Origin: Pseudomonadota bacterium | GTDB taxonomy: Bacteria; Pseudomonadota; Alphaproteobacteria; Rhizobiales; Rhizobiaceae | NCBI GenBank assembly: GCA_023451735.1 | Contig: JAEXYH010000075.1 | Location: 62,001-126,000, forward strand | Length of the DNA: 64,000 nt | Direction: 5' to 3' | Shown: piece by piece, positions 34,341 to 43,546 of the stretch | How positions within the stretch are numbered: position 1 is the first letter of the stretch | How the letters are laid out: every line of letters starts with the position of its first letter | Made by a program: the position numbers and the translations under genes | Notes under the pieces: model-generated | What the model saw: only the letters and a program-made list of their open reading frames with translations | What the model was told of the DNA's origin: nothing | Database searches by the model: none

Positions 34341-36602
34341 ATGGATTCTCCCGTCGAAGAGCTCGACCCGCGAAAGCTGGTGGCGGCTGAGCTCGCCAAG
34401 GATTCTCCGGACTGGGTGTTGATCGAACAACTGACCCGAAAGATCGTCGGGCAGGATGACTCACGCGTTCGATTCACGGTTGACGCCGGACATATCCAGC
34501 GCTTGGGAATGGAATTAGTTGGAAAGCAGGAAACAGCGGTTTCTGAGCTGATCAAGAATGCGTACGACGCTGATGCAACTTTCGTCTCTCTCGATTTTTC
34601 TAACGCCGCGAAACGAGGCGGTTCGCTCGTTATTAAGGATGACGGGATCGGAATGTCTGAGGACATTATCCGATCCTCTTGGATGAGAATTTCGACTACC
34701 GCCAAAGCAGAAGAACCCTTGTCCCCCTTTTACGGCAGACGTCGTGCGGGCCGCAAAGGGATAGGACGTTTTTCAGCCCAGAGGCTCGGTGAGGCGCTCA
34801 CTTTGGAAAGCAATCCTCGTGGCGCAAACGAAGGGTTTCGCGTTCAGTTTCTTTGGGACGAGGATTTCGGGTCCGGTACCGACCTGAATGACGTTTTCTC
34901 TTCTCTTTCCCGATTTCCGAAAAAACCAGAAACGTCCGGCACGTCGCTGACTATCAGCCACCTTCGTGATGGCTACCCCGCGGCTTCGCTGGAACGTATC
35001 TGGCGGTCTGTTGTGTTGCTTCAGTCACCGCACAAGGTCGCGCCGGTGCAGGGGAAAATTGCCGATCCAGGTTTTCAGGTCCTGATAAATGGCACGCCCC
35101 GCGATGCGAAGTCGAAGCAGCTTTCCATCGAAGCAACTTTCAACTCTCAAGCGCTCGCGGAAATCGAGGCTTACATAGAAGAGGATGGAAGCGCTTGGGC
35201 AAAAGTAACCTCGGCAAAGCTCGGGATCGAAGAGCGCCACGAGTATGGCAGGAAGTTCCTTACCACAGGCCCGATCCATCTAAAGGCGAACTACTTCATT
35301 TACGCGGCTAACTTGCTGTCTGGGATGAATATGAAAGATGCCGCGGAGATGGGTCGCATGCACGGCGGCATCCGGGTTTACAGAAACGGCTTTCGCGTCC
35401 TCCCTTATGGCGAGGAGGCGAATGACTGGCTACGTGTCGATATCGACGCTGCACGTAGAGCTTTTCTGTTCCCAGCAAACAACCGAAATTTCTTCGGTCG
35501 AGTAGAGTTGGACTCTGTGAATAATCCGCTTTTTGAAGAAACAAGCAGCCGCGAAGGTTTGTTGGAAAACGATGTCTTCATCGAACTTAGACAATTCACA
35601 CGCGAGGCGATCGAATGGGCAGCGCAGCGGATAGCAGAGATCAGGCAGCGAAAGACCCGGGCCGATCAACGTGGTTTCCAGTCACTTGTCCGACCCTCTG
35701 AGGTCATTAGGGAAATAAAGGACAATCTGAAAGAAAATCCATCGAATGAGACGAACTTTGTCCCGAAGATCGTCCAGCAGCTAGAACAGGCTGAAGTGCG
35801 CATGATTGCGTTTGAAGCCGATGTTGAAGAGCGGGAGGCTGCCTCTCTCGAGTACGAGAATATGCTGCGCCTTCTAGCCTCGCTTGGACTTTCGATAAGC
35901 GTGTTTGGTCATGAAGTCTCTGGCGCTAGGGAAGCGGCGGCTGCATATCTTATGGTACTTGGGAAACGCATTCAGTCTCTCCCAGATGAGTTCAAAGCGG
36001 CTCTATCACCACTGAACACCGACCTAGGTCAGTCAATCAACCGCCTCTTTGATATCGGCGCTTACATATCCGGCCTCACCTCGAGCACCGAAAGCCGAGA
36101 GTTGCACACGCAATCGATTTTGGGATCAGTTCAACGTTTCACTGGTCAGTTCGCCGAGTACATGTCGAAACAGCAGGTCGAGTTCATCGTAGACATTGAT
36201 CCCCCGCATCTGCGGACAATGCCGATGCACACCAGCGAGCTTGATGCGGTGCTTCTAAACTTTCTCACGAACTCAGTGAAATCGATGAAGCGCGCGAAGG
36301 TGGCCGAACGGAAAGTCAAAATCGACGCGAGGGCCGACGGACGGCATGTGGTTATTGGGTTTGAGGACAATGGGGTCGGAATTCCCCAAGAAATCAGATC
36401 CCGGATATTCAATGCTTTCTTCACGACTACCGTTGGAAATGACGATGACAGCGTCATGGGCCCGGGAACGGGTCTTGGACTGAAGATTGTTTCAGACATT
36501 TCGGAGAGTTACGGCGGCTGGACAGAAGTTGCTGATCCAAGCGATGGTTACTCAGCCCGTCTAGAGTTCCGGGTGAACTCCGACACCGGCAAGGATTTGT
36601 AA
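34341..36602 (+). CDS. Dual-GHKL ATPase: Hsp90/MutL-like plus histidine-kinase-like module
   Basis: 753 residues. The N-terminal GHKL ATPase has the N-box AVSELIKNAYDADATFV (about 66-82), VIKDDGIGM, and the glycine lid RRAGRKGIGRFSAQRLGEAL, which is the MutL/MORC/Hsp90 form. A central segment (200-400, with GGIRVYRNGFRVLPYGEEANDW) fits a transducer domain. A helical linker follows (EQAEVRMIAFEADVEEREAASLEYENMLRLL). A dimerisation-type helix then carries FGHEVSG with a candidate phospho-acceptor His 524, followed by a second ATPase: LNFLTNSVKSM, FEDNGVGIP, FNAFFTTT and GPGTGLGLKIV (about 640-713). So it looks like a histidine kinase whose sensor is itself a GHKL ATPase. AGGA precedes the start. 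The REC gene begins 2 bp after the stop. Confidence 0.88.
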   Translation: MDSPVEELDPRKLVAAELAKDSPDWVLIEQLTRKIVGQDDSRVRFTVDAGHIQRLGMELVGKQETAVSELIKNAYDADATFVSLDFSNAAKRGGSLVIKDDGIGMSEDIIRSSWMRISTTAKAEEPLSPFYGRRRAGRKGIGRFSAQRLGEALTLESNPRGANEGFRVQFLWDEDFGSGTDLNDVFSSLSRFPKKPETSGTSLTISHLRDGYPAASLERIWRSVVLLQSPHKVAPVQGKIADPGFQVLINGTPRDAKSKQLSIEATFNSQALAEIEAYIEEDGSAWAKVTSAKLGIEERHEYGRKFLTTGPIHLKANYFIYAANLLSGMNMKDAAEMGRMHGGIRVYRNGFRVLPYGEEANDWLRVDIDAARRAFLFPANNRNFFGRVELDSVNNPLFEETSSREGLLENDVFIELRQFTREAIEWAAQRIAEIRQRKTRADQRGFQSLVRPSEVIREIKDNLKENPSNETNFVPKIVQQLEQAEVRMIAFEADVEEREAASLEYENMLRLLASLGLSISVFGHEVSGAREAAAAYLMVLGKRIQSLPDEFKAALSPLNTDLGQSINRLFDIGAYISGLTSSTESRELHTQSILGSVQRFTGQFAEYMSKQQVEFIVDIDPPHLRTMPMHTSELDAVLLNFLTNSVKSMKRAKVAERKVKIDARADGRHVVIGFEDNGVGIPQEIRSRIFNAFFTTTVGNDDDSVMGPGTGLGLKIVSDISESYGGWTEVADPSDGYSARLEFRVNSDTGKDL

Positions 36603-36604
36603 GA

Positions 36605-37714
36605 ATGTTTAACGGTTATTTTGTCGACGACCAAGACAAGATCTTCGCTGAGTTGCTGAGCCGTGATGGTGAGCTGTATGTCGAGCATGTTGAAGTATCA
36701 GAACTAATCATGCTCGCGAAAGAGCTTCTTGAGAAAAAGCCTGATATCGTGGCCCTTGATTACCGGCTTGATGAGAAGCTAACGAAGATAAAACCTGACC
36801 AGACATATAAAGGGAGCGCACTCGCTCAGCACCTGCGTGATGTCGCGATTGACTATCCGGCCCAAGATTTCCCGCTCATCTTGGTATCGTCAGAAGACAA
36901 GCTGCAAAAACTATACCGGCCGGATCGGACCGCACACGATCTCTTCGATCGAGTTTACACCAAAGCCGAGATTCGGACTGACGTTGAGCGCGTTCAAGGC
37001 GAGAGCATCGCCCTTTGTGCTGCGTACGCTCGCCTCCGCGACCTCCAGGGGAGATACAACGTCGTTGAACTTACAGGGCTGGACGCTGACGACGCAGACC
37101 AGATTAATTTTCAGGAACTCAGAGAGCTAGTCGAGACATCGAAGGCTCCTCATTTGGTCGTGAAGGCATTCTATCGGCATCTGATCAAGCGAGTTGCGCC
37201 TTTGCTCTCAAAGGAGGATGTCGCCGCAAGGCTTGGTGTTCCGAACGACACCGTACAGCCTGCACTGGATGCGCTCGACGAGTTTGGAGCACGTTACACG
37301 GGCCTACTCTCTGACGGTTGGCCTCGTTGGTGGCTCTATCGTTTCGATCAATGGGCGGAGAAGATTTTTGGCGGGCGACCGGTCCGGATGCCTGCGAACG
37401 TCCGCGCTCCAATATTGTCCAAAGCTCTCGGTAAAGAATTTCCCCCAGCAAAATCTCCGTGGAACAGCCGAGATGACGAGCTCATCTCGTTTTCGTGTGC
37501 ATGCTGCGGGCAACCGTCAGAGATCAGGCATTCGGTATCACTTTTCGACTCGACAGTGCCGAGGTACTCAACCGTTCCTCGTATATGCTGGGATTGCGTG
37601 CAGACTGATAGGCATCTGAAGGCCTCCCCACCGCTCGTCATAGCCGATAGTGAGAAGGAACTCGTCAAAGACGTGCTCCGGATGGACCGCGCAACAGACG
37701 AGGTTGCAGCTTGA
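36605..37714 (+). CDS. REC-domain protein with C-terminal cysteine cluster
   Basis: 369 residues. The receiver domain (1-125) has all key residues: acidic pair Asp 8/Asp 9 (FVDDQD), phospho-acceptor Asp 52 (IVALDYRL), Ser 95 (LILVSSED) and Lys 120 (RVYTKAEI). The rest is not a known output domain. It includes a winged-helix-like segment (LLSKEDVAARLGVPNDTVQPALDALDEF, about 198-225) and a probable zinc site with Cys 298, 300, 301, 328 and 331 (CACC and CWDC). It should receive phosphate from the dual-GHKL protein encoded 2 bp upstream. Its stop overlaps the next gene's TTG start, so the three genes are translationally coupled. Composition is visibly less GC-rich than in the transporter operon. 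Confidence 0.8.
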   Translation: MFNGYFVDDQDKIFAELLSRDGELYVEHVEVSELIMLAKELLEKKPDIVALDYRLDEKLTKIKPDQTYKGSALAQHLRDVAIDYPAQDFPLILVSSEDKLQKLYRPDRTAHDLFDRVYTKAEIRTDVERVQGESIALCAAYARLRDLQGRYNVVELTGLDADDADQINFQELRELVETSKAPHLVVKAFYRHLIKRVAPLLSKEDVAARLGVPNDTVQPALDALDEFGARYTGLLSDGWPRWWLYRFDQWAEKIFGGRPVRMPANVRAPILSKALGKEFPPAKSPWNSRDDELISFSCACCGQPSEIRHSVSLFDSTVPRYSTVPRICWDCVQTDRHLKASPPLVIADSEKELVKDVLRMDRATDEVAA

Positions 37715-38400
37715 CTGAAGTCACATCAGTTCAGGCGGGAAACAGCCTCGCAACTATTGGCCAGAAGCTCCTTGAGTTTGGGATCATCCAGAGCGAGGGC
37801 TACAGCGCCATCAGCCGGGTCTCCCAGAAGCTAAGGGGCGGGAAAAGTTCTCTCCAATGGCTCGTCGAAGTGGATCGGTCAGATCCAATCATTTTCGAGG
37901 AAGCATTGGATTCGAAGGGGAATATCATTGTTCCCACTATCACATGCGAGGGCATACAGGTCGATCAGAGAAAGGATGTGAATCATCCGTTCACCGCACT
38001 CGATATCGCCATCGAAATCGGAGACGAAAAAAAACATCCGGTTGCCCGGTGGCATGTCGACCTCGCGAACGAAGACGAGAAAAACGGGCGCATCCAATCT
38101 GGACCACTTTATCACCTCCAGTACGGCGGCCATCAACACGGTTTCAGGCAGCTTGACGAGAAGCTAAAGGAACCCCGGTGGTGCCACCCACCAATGGACG
38201 TTGCGTTGCTTTGCGAAGTGGTCGCAGCTAACTTCTTTTCAGAGAAGTGGTCGGAGCTGATCCAAGACCAAACCTGGTGCAAGTCGATTAAGGTCTTCGA
38301 GCGTCTATGTTACACTCAGTACGTCGAAAAATTGACCCATAGCCTAGGACGAAACGATAGTACCGCCCTAGGATGCATGTGGGCTCTCAATTGGCGGTAG
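37711..38400 (+). CDS. Third protein of the GHKL-REC operon, unknown
   Basis: 229 residues beginning at a TTG that overlaps the REC-gene stop (TTGA, 37711-37714). There is no membrane segment or signal peptide. A beta-rich first half (SLQWLVEVDRSDPIIFEEAL, NIIVPTITCEGIQVD) is followed by a conspicuous motif PLYHLQYGGHQHGF and then CHPPMDVALLCEVVAANFF. The His-rich PLYHLQYGGHQHGF to HPPMD region could be a metal or active site. I know no named family for it. By position it is the likely effector or partner of the two upstream signalling proteins. Its end overlaps the convergent methyltransferase gene by 33 bp. Confidence 0.7.
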   Translation: MTEVTSVQAGNSLATIGQKLLEFGIIQSEGYSAISRVSQKLRGGKSSLQWLVEVDRSDPIIFEEALDSKGNIIVPTITCEGIQVDQRKDVNHPFTALDIAIEIGDEKKHPVARWHVDLANEDEKNGRIQSGPLYHLQYGGHQHGFRQLDEKLKEPRWCHPPMDVALLCEVVAANFFSEKWSELIQDQTWCKSIKVFERLCYTQYVEKLTHSLGRNDSTALGCMWALNWR

Positions 38401-40077
38401 CGATCTCGTTTTGGGATGTCTAATCCGTCGAACAGTAGACAGGACCGATCGCATCTTTCCGCCAAGTTCTCTCGCCGGATGAACACCACTAACCCTAGAG
38501 TAGATGAATTCATCCGCAGTCAAAATGACCTTTTCGTATTCTCCGGCGCGTAGGAGCGTGTCAATAGCTGCGTACGTAGACTCCACTTCTGCGTCTCGCG
38601 CCTCGGGTATCAGTAATCGGATTGTTTCAGCTTCCCGCGGTTCGTGCTTAAGTACTCCGGAACCATATCTGCGCCCCACCATCTCCGCCGATACCTGAGA
38701 GAAACTCGTAAGAATGCTGATTACGACAACCTTCCACGAGAAACCCTGTTCCTTGTTGAAATAGACCCGGTGAAGTGTGTTCGTGCAGTTGCAGCCCAGT
38801 TCGTTCAGGACGATGCGCGGGCCAAGGTGGTTCATCACCGGGAAAAAAGCATCAGGAGTATTGGTATCACTCGGGTAGTCCCAACGGGCACGCTTCTTGA
38901 ATGTGGATGTTGTCTCGATTCGGGTCTTGGAGAATGTCTTCAGATAGCCGTCAATACGCTCGTTGGTGTCGCGCCGCGTGCCGTTTACGAGATAGCCTTT
39001 GGCTCCATTAGCGACCGAACCAGCAAAGTCCGCTTGATCGAATTGGAGACCATTAAGAAAGCGAAACTTCGATACGATCGGGTCGCAATCCTCTGCCAGA
39101 AGGCCGGAAGGTTGCAACATGTCTTCCGAACGAAGGAAGAAATCGTTGGCACCGGTCACTATCCCGATTTTCAATCGAGCAAAGTCACTCAAAGAGCGAC
39201 ACGCGTCCAAGGAACTTACGCTTGAAATAAGAGCTACATCTTCGGCTGCTAGCCCGATTTCAGCGGAGCGGACAGTTCCGGTCTTGCCGATCCATCTGTT
39301 TTCGTCCCAGTCTACAATCATCGACCCGAGTTCTTCAAGCGAACTCGCTTGGCCGAACTGCAGGCTGCCGAGCACGGTGGCGTCGGGCGAATGTCCGTCG
39401 GCTAGAAGGATTACCGTTTCTTCGTCAGTCCCCTCGGTGAGGAAAAGGCGGTCATGTACGACGAACGCAGCTGCCCTTGTGAAGTGACAAGTTAGATATT
39501 CGCGAAGTGCCGCGGCATAGTCAGCATGAATGAAAGCTCCTGGAAGCACCCAAGCCATGCGCCCGCCAGACTTCAGCCGGGCGATAGAATGCGAGACGAA
39601 GTAAGCCCAAAGCCCAGCCCGACCACCTAGTCTCCCAACTGCGTTGATCCGCCGATTAAGTTCATCGCGTCGTGACGACTCGATTTTCTGATAGGGTATG
39701 TAAGGTGGATTGCCCATTACGACGTCGAAGGTGCCCGGCCAGCCATCTGGTGTCTCTACCTCCAAAAAGTCGCCTTGGACGAATCTGATGAGATCAGCCG
39801 GTCCGCCAAGCACCTTGGCGAGGTAGTCAAACGCTACGACGTCGATATCGCATCCATAGATTGAACTCTTTGGATCGTTTGACCCGCAACCTTCTAGTGC
39901 TTTAACTGCGGACTGAAGGAAGCCACATCCTCCGAAACTTGGCTCAAGGATCAGGTCAGCGCGCGATCGGATCGCCCATAGGGCAAGCATGTCGCTCAGG
40001 CGTTCTGGCGTATAGTACGCTCCGAGTTGACGACGCTCCTGCAGATCGCGTTCGCGTTTGCCAGAAACGATTGCCAA
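38368..40077 (-). CDS. N6-adenine DNA methyltransferase (Eco57I/TaqI-like)
   Basis: 569 residues. AdoMet-binding motifs: RRQLGAYYTPERLSDMLALWAI (motif X type), LEPSFGGCGFLQSAVKAL (motif I), YGCDIDVVAFDYL, FVQGDFLE and the catalytic VVMGNPPYIPYQ (motif IV, NPPY). Motif VI-VIII-like GGRMAWVLPGAFIHADYAAALREYL follows. The C-terminal 300 residues should be the target-recognition region. No nuclease domain is visible, and no separate restriction enzyme is recognised nearby. It may modify self DNA for the adjacent GHKL-REC operon or be a lone methylase. It is convergent with and slightly overlaps the third operon gene. Confidence 0.88.
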   Translation of the reverse strand: MAIVSGKRERDLQERRQLGAYYTPERLSDMLALWAIRSRADLILEPSFGGCGFLQSAVKALEGCGSNDPKSSIYGCDIDVVAFDYLAKVLGGPADLIRFVQGDFLEVETPDGWPGTFDVVMGNPPYIPYQKIESSRRDELNRRINAVGRLGGRAGLWAYFVSHSIARLKSGGRMAWVLPGAFIHADYAAALREYLTCHFTRAAAFVVHDRLFLTEGTDEETVILLADGHSPDATVLGSLQFGQASSLEELGSMIVDWDENRWIGKTGTVRSAEIGLAAEDVALISSVSSLDACRSLSDFARLKIGIVTGANDFFLRSEDMLQPSGLLAEDCDPIVSKFRFLNGLQFDQADFAGSVANGAKGYLVNGTRRDTNERIDGYLKTFSKTRIETTSTFKKRARWDYPSDTNTPDAFFPVMNHLGPRIVLNELGCNCTNTLHRVYFNKEQGFSWKVVVISILTSFSQVSAEMVGRRYGSGVLKHEPREAETIRLLIPEARDAEVESTYAAIDTLLRAGEYEKVILTADEFIYSRVSGVHPARELGGKMRSVLSTVRRIRHPKTRSLPPIESPHAS

Positions 40078-40480
40078 CTACACTCTCCTTGCTCTCATGC
40101 TGCATATTACAGCGCAATCCAGGCGAAGCCATCTCTAAAATTGGCACCGTCGTTCCCAGGCTGGCTGTCCGCCCAGTGCCAGAAAGTGTAGAACACGAAA
40201 GACGGGGGAAAAGTCAATCGTTGAAAAGATCCCCAACTATGTCCGTCAGGCGTAAATGGAATGGTGTGAGCTCTAAGGCGATTGATGCATGTCGATTTTT
40301 TGCTTTGCGAAGGGTTTAACGACTTGTTGGAGAACAACAGATTCCGGACTGGCTCGTCCAACTAAGAAAGGTTTGAAGACCGTAAATCACAAGATGGAAG
40401 AGGAGGAAAAGAAAGAACTTGCGCCTAGCTGGCCAAAAACTACTGATTTGGTCAGCCCCTAAGCGATATCTGGAGGGGAT
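40078..40480. other. Divergent promoter region, no gene seen
   Basis: It separates the leftward methyltransferase gene and the rightward DUF4145 gene. It is AT-richer than most of the window (for example around 40285-40420), consistent with promoters in both directions, but no clear elements stand out. Confidence 0.4.
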
Positions 40481-41242
40481 GTGGAAAGGAATTTATGGCG
40501 GCAAAGCTACGGAACGTTCGCTCGCATGACTTGTCCCACTTGCTCCAAGGGCACTTTGCGGATGGACAGGACTTCATTCCAACGCGAGGTGCCGGAGCAT
40601 GTGCGTATCCGATTGAGCAGTGAAGATACTGGAGCTGACTATACCGCTGGCCGCTTCAAAGGTTTTCTTCGCTGCGACAATAAGTTCTGTGGTGAGATTG
40701 TTGCGATAACAGGGAATTTCACGACCGAATATCATCACGACTATGACCATGAGGCCGAAGAGCCAATCGTGCACGAGTCGACGGGCTACCGCCCTCACTG
40801 TATGAGCCCGGCACCCGAGATCATCCGCTATCCAAGGAAGTTGAACAAGGAATCTGCAGAGCATCTCCGACGATCGTTCGTTTTATTCTGGGTGGACTAC
40901 GCTGCATGCGCCAACCGCCTACGCATCGTTGTGGAGTATCTTCTTGATCAACTTGGAATCGCTAGGGAAGGGCAGAAAGGAAACCGCAAGAATGCGCGTC
41001 TAGATTTAGCGGACCGTATTGATCTACTCAAACTTGCAAAGCCGGGCCACGAAGAAGCGCTGAATGCTCTTCGTTTTATTGGCAATGTCGGCAGCCACGA
41101 AGGGGTCGTTGATTTCGAAGACCTTCTCACCTGTTACGAGGCCATTGAAGAAGCGATGACTGAACTTATCGATGAGACAAAGGCAAAGCTTGCTCAGAAA
41201 ATTCAGGACATAAATGCTCGCAAGGGAAAGCCTAAACCGTAA
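40481..41242 (+). CDS. DUF4145 domain-containing protein
   Basis: 253 residues from a GTG at 40481, chosen because GGAGG lies 4 nt upstream; the ATG at 40526 is possible. An N-terminal zinc-ribbon pattern (CPTC ... CDNKFC) leads to the DUF4145 helical domain (about 130-245): RRSFVLFWVDYAACANRLRIVVEYLLDQLGI, then LDLADRIDLLKLAKPGHEEALNALRFIGNVGSHEG. DUF4145 belongs to the HEPN-like helical group and is frequent in restriction-modification and other defence loci, often as a solo or accessory gene. Here it stands next to the methyltransferase and GHKL-REC operon, which supports a defence-island reading. Confidence 0.85.
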   Translation: MERNLWRQSYGTFARMTCPTCSKGTLRMDRTSFQREVPEHVRIRLSSEDTGADYTAGRFKGFLRCDNKFCGEIVAITGNFTTEYHHDYDHEAEEPIVHESTGYRPHCMSPAPEIIRYPRKLNKESAEHLRRSFVLFWVDYAACANRLRIVVEYLLDQLGIAREGQKGNRKNARLDLADRIDLLKLAKPGHEEALNALRFIGNVGSHEGVVDFEDLLTCYEAIEEAMTELIDETKAKLAQKIQDINARKGKPKP

Positions 41243-41372
41243 CGCATGCGAAGAATGGCAAATCGGATCTGATCTTGCCAATGAACGGCTGCCCTGTCGT
41301 CGATATTGCCGGCTTGCCGCGGAAGTCTGGAAGCACTCCAAGCCCGCCCGGTCGGCGCGACACGCGGGCGCG

Positions 41373-42272
41373 TCAGATGTGTGTCGAGCCCAAAAATTTC
41401 CAGCCTTTGCGCATACCTGAAGATGCGCTGCGGCCCGGTTTTAACGCGGCCATCTTCGTGCTCGAAATCAAGAAGCTGGGAATTGGTGCTTCGCAAGCAG
41501 GCAACAGGCTCAAACTTTGATCTAGATATGGCTGCGAATCATGGTCGCCAATAGTCCGCCGCCCTTGTTCATCAAATGCCGCTGCGATCGTAGGCAAAAT
41601 CCGGCTGTTGCCAGCTTTCGTCAAAACGGCGGCAATAAGCGCTACAATCTCTTCCAGTTCGCCCTGGCTTCGTGGACCGGACAGCATCTTCATAGCTCTT
41701 TCTATCTCTGTGTTATCCTCATGCCTCGGCGGTGCTATCGCTGTGTACTTCATGTGGGAAATAGCGGCCTGACGGCGCAGCGACATCTCGGATTTAGCTT
41801 CTTGGACCTGAGGCGGAGTCAAACGAATTTGGAGAGAGTGCTTTCCCTTTGCCTCATCGGAGGTATACCGCAGGTCGAGGCCGGCGCCATGCTTGGCGGC
41901 TGTCTCCAACATCCTCGCGGCTGATTTTGCCACCGCAGCGCTTTGATCGACAGTTAGCGACGCAGACTCTTTCGGTTTGAGCTGCCCTCGCACGAAATTA
42001 ACGTACGTACTCATATGTTCAGCCGCCGCCGCGATCGAAGACACTGAGCCTGCGACGCTACCAGCTGCGGCTACCGCATCCTGTACAAAAATCCATGCCG
42101 AACCGTTTTCATATCCGGCGAGAACCAACCGACCACGCGTTGCGCGTTTATAGTCGGCCGCCATGTCAACTATGAGCCTTCCTACATCTGCCGCGTCGAC
42201 TGGACCGTCCGAAAGTATACCAACCGCTAATGTGTGCGGTCGCTCGGAACTGCTTGGTAAATCATCCGCCAT
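41373..42272 (-). CDS. Unknown protein
   Basis: 299 residues from the ATG at 42272; a GTG at 42302 with GGAAG 10 nt upstream would add 10 residues and is equally possible. It begins PHTLAVGILSDGPVDAADVGRLIVDMAADYKRATRGRLVLAGYENGSAWIF, an alpha/beta segment. An Ala/Ser-rich helix (AVAAAGSVAGSVSSIAAAAEHM) could be amphipathic or membrane-active. The rest is helical with REIE-type charge. I recognise no family. It is convergent with the DUF4145 gene and may be an accessory of the same island. Confidence 0.6.
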   Translation of the reverse strand: MADDLPSSSERPHTLAVGILSDGPVDAADVGRLIVDMAADYKRATRGRLVLAGYENGSAWIFVQDAVAAAGSVAGSVSSIAAAAEHMSTYVNFVRGQLKPKESASLTVDQSAAVAKSAARMLETAAKHGAGLDLRYTSDEAKGKHSLQIRLTPPQVQEAKSEMSLRRQAAISHMKYTAIAPPRHEDNTEIERAMKMLSGPRSQGELEEIVALIAAVLTKAGNSRILPTIAAAFDEQGRRTIGDHDSQPYLDQSLSLLPACEAPIPSFLISSTKMAALKPGRSASSGMRKGWKFLGSTHI

Positions 42273-42302
42273 CTTATTTTCTACCCAAGTGCTCTGAACC
42301 AC

Positions 42303-43000
42303 ACTGTTCTTGCTTCCACAAAGAACACAAATGTCAGAAGTTTGAGAGCTTGGGTAGCCTTTCAGAATGCCGGTTCAACGGGCACACGAGAGAGAATAGG
42401 ATTATAGGGCTGACCCTTCAGCGGTTGCTGGTTTTGGTGTAGGCTATAACAAACCATCTTTATGAAATTCCAGACGTTCAGCTTCGTTCGATTGCGGGTT
42501 TATGGTCCATATCCCATGAAGGCGAAGGCCTTCGGCAGCTTCCCGCCAACAGGAGACATTCGCAATGAACAGGCATGCGGCTGATACGGGGCCACTTCCC
42601 GACCGTCCGGTTCTGGAGTTCGGGGATGAAATAGCTGCCACAGAGTGTGGTGACCTGCATGATCGCTTCCGATCCCATCTATGTCGTTCTTAGCCGACTG
42701 GCTGCATCCCGAAAGTCATCGCTCTTGGCACTAAACCGAAAGTTGCAAGTATAGCGTAGAAAATCATGCGGAACGAATGTTGCGATGGTCATCGATTCCG
42801 GGCAATTTGTCCTACAGTCGGCGCGTCTGCTCGTCCTTGCGATCAGATAGTGGAATCCGTAGGCGTGAGGAAGCTTCTTTGCGGGTGTGGTCTTTGGATC
42901 AGATCAGGTGGACCGGCGAGGTCGAACAGGAGGACGGGACGTCTTGTGCAATGAAATGCGATGTCTGCCGGCCGGGTTCCGATAGAGTAGATTTGTCGAT
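42303..43000. other. Mostly non-coding gap
   Basis: About 700 bp between two unrelated genes. One very small frame with a ribosome binding site is listed separately (42565-42693). The other frames look accidental, and no repeats or terminators stand out. Confidence 0.4.
42565..42693 (+). CDS. Possible 42-residue protein
   Basis: MNRHAADTGPLPDRPVLEFG, then DEIAATECGDLHDRFRSH and a stop. AGGAG lies 9 nt before the ATG, which is its main support. The sequence is not recognised and could be the remnant of a larger gene. It is isolated, with no operon partner. Confidence 0.25.
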   Translation: MNRHAADTGPLPDRPVLEFGDEIAATECGDLHDRFRSHLCRS

Positions 43001-43546
43001 ATGGCTGGTTCTCTAGATACCCGGATCGGGTCATTCATCCTTGACCTCTGGAGGTTACTCCGGGGCAATGCGGCGCAGCGTTTCGCGGTGACTTTAGTTC
43101 GTTCAGGTACAGTCCTCGCCGCTGGCCCGCCGCTCTATCTCGCTCTGGCGCTCAACATCATGGATCGAGTTGCACCGCCACAGCAGAGTGTTGACACAAT
43201 GCTTGCCGTCGCAGCCTTTATCCTAGGCTTGCTGATGATCGGTATTGGCATAGCGATTTTTCACTATTACCACGCTGCCATTGTCATTCCTGACAATTAT
43301 GGAGTCACGTTCCAGGAGGGTTGGCCGTTCGAAGGGGTGGTGCGAGCGCTACTTGCTGATCGTTTCGTGACATTCGAGAACTTTACACAGGAGCAGCTCG
43401 ACGCGCCGGTGCGTGGGCAGCATCTAGAATGCGGCACCGAGCGGAATGCCGTGCTGCTCGCCGGAAGGATAACAACACTCTCGGGCTTCCCGAGCTATGA
43501 GTTGGTCCAACAGAACGGGACCGTCACTGTAAAGGCGACACAATGA
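43001..43546 (+). CDS. Membrane protein with two transmembrane segments, unknown
   Basis: 181 residues. Two hydrophobic helices are clear: SGTVLAAGPPLYLALALNIM (about 34-54) and TMLAVAAFILGLLMIGIGIAIF (66-87). The C-terminal 90 residues are soluble (YGVTFQEGWPFEGVVRALLADRFVTFENF). There is no family call. Its end overlaps the next gene by ATGA, so the two form a coupled pair. Confidence 0.6.
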   Translation: MAGSLDTRIGSFILDLWRLLRGNAAQRFAVTLVRSGTVLAAGPPLYLALALNIMDRVAPPQQSVDTMLAVAAFILGLLMIGIGIAIFHYYHAAIVIPDNYGVTFQEGWPFEGVVRALLADRFVTFENFTQEQLDAPVRGQHLECGTERNAVLLAGRITTLSGFPSYELVQQNGTVTVKATQ

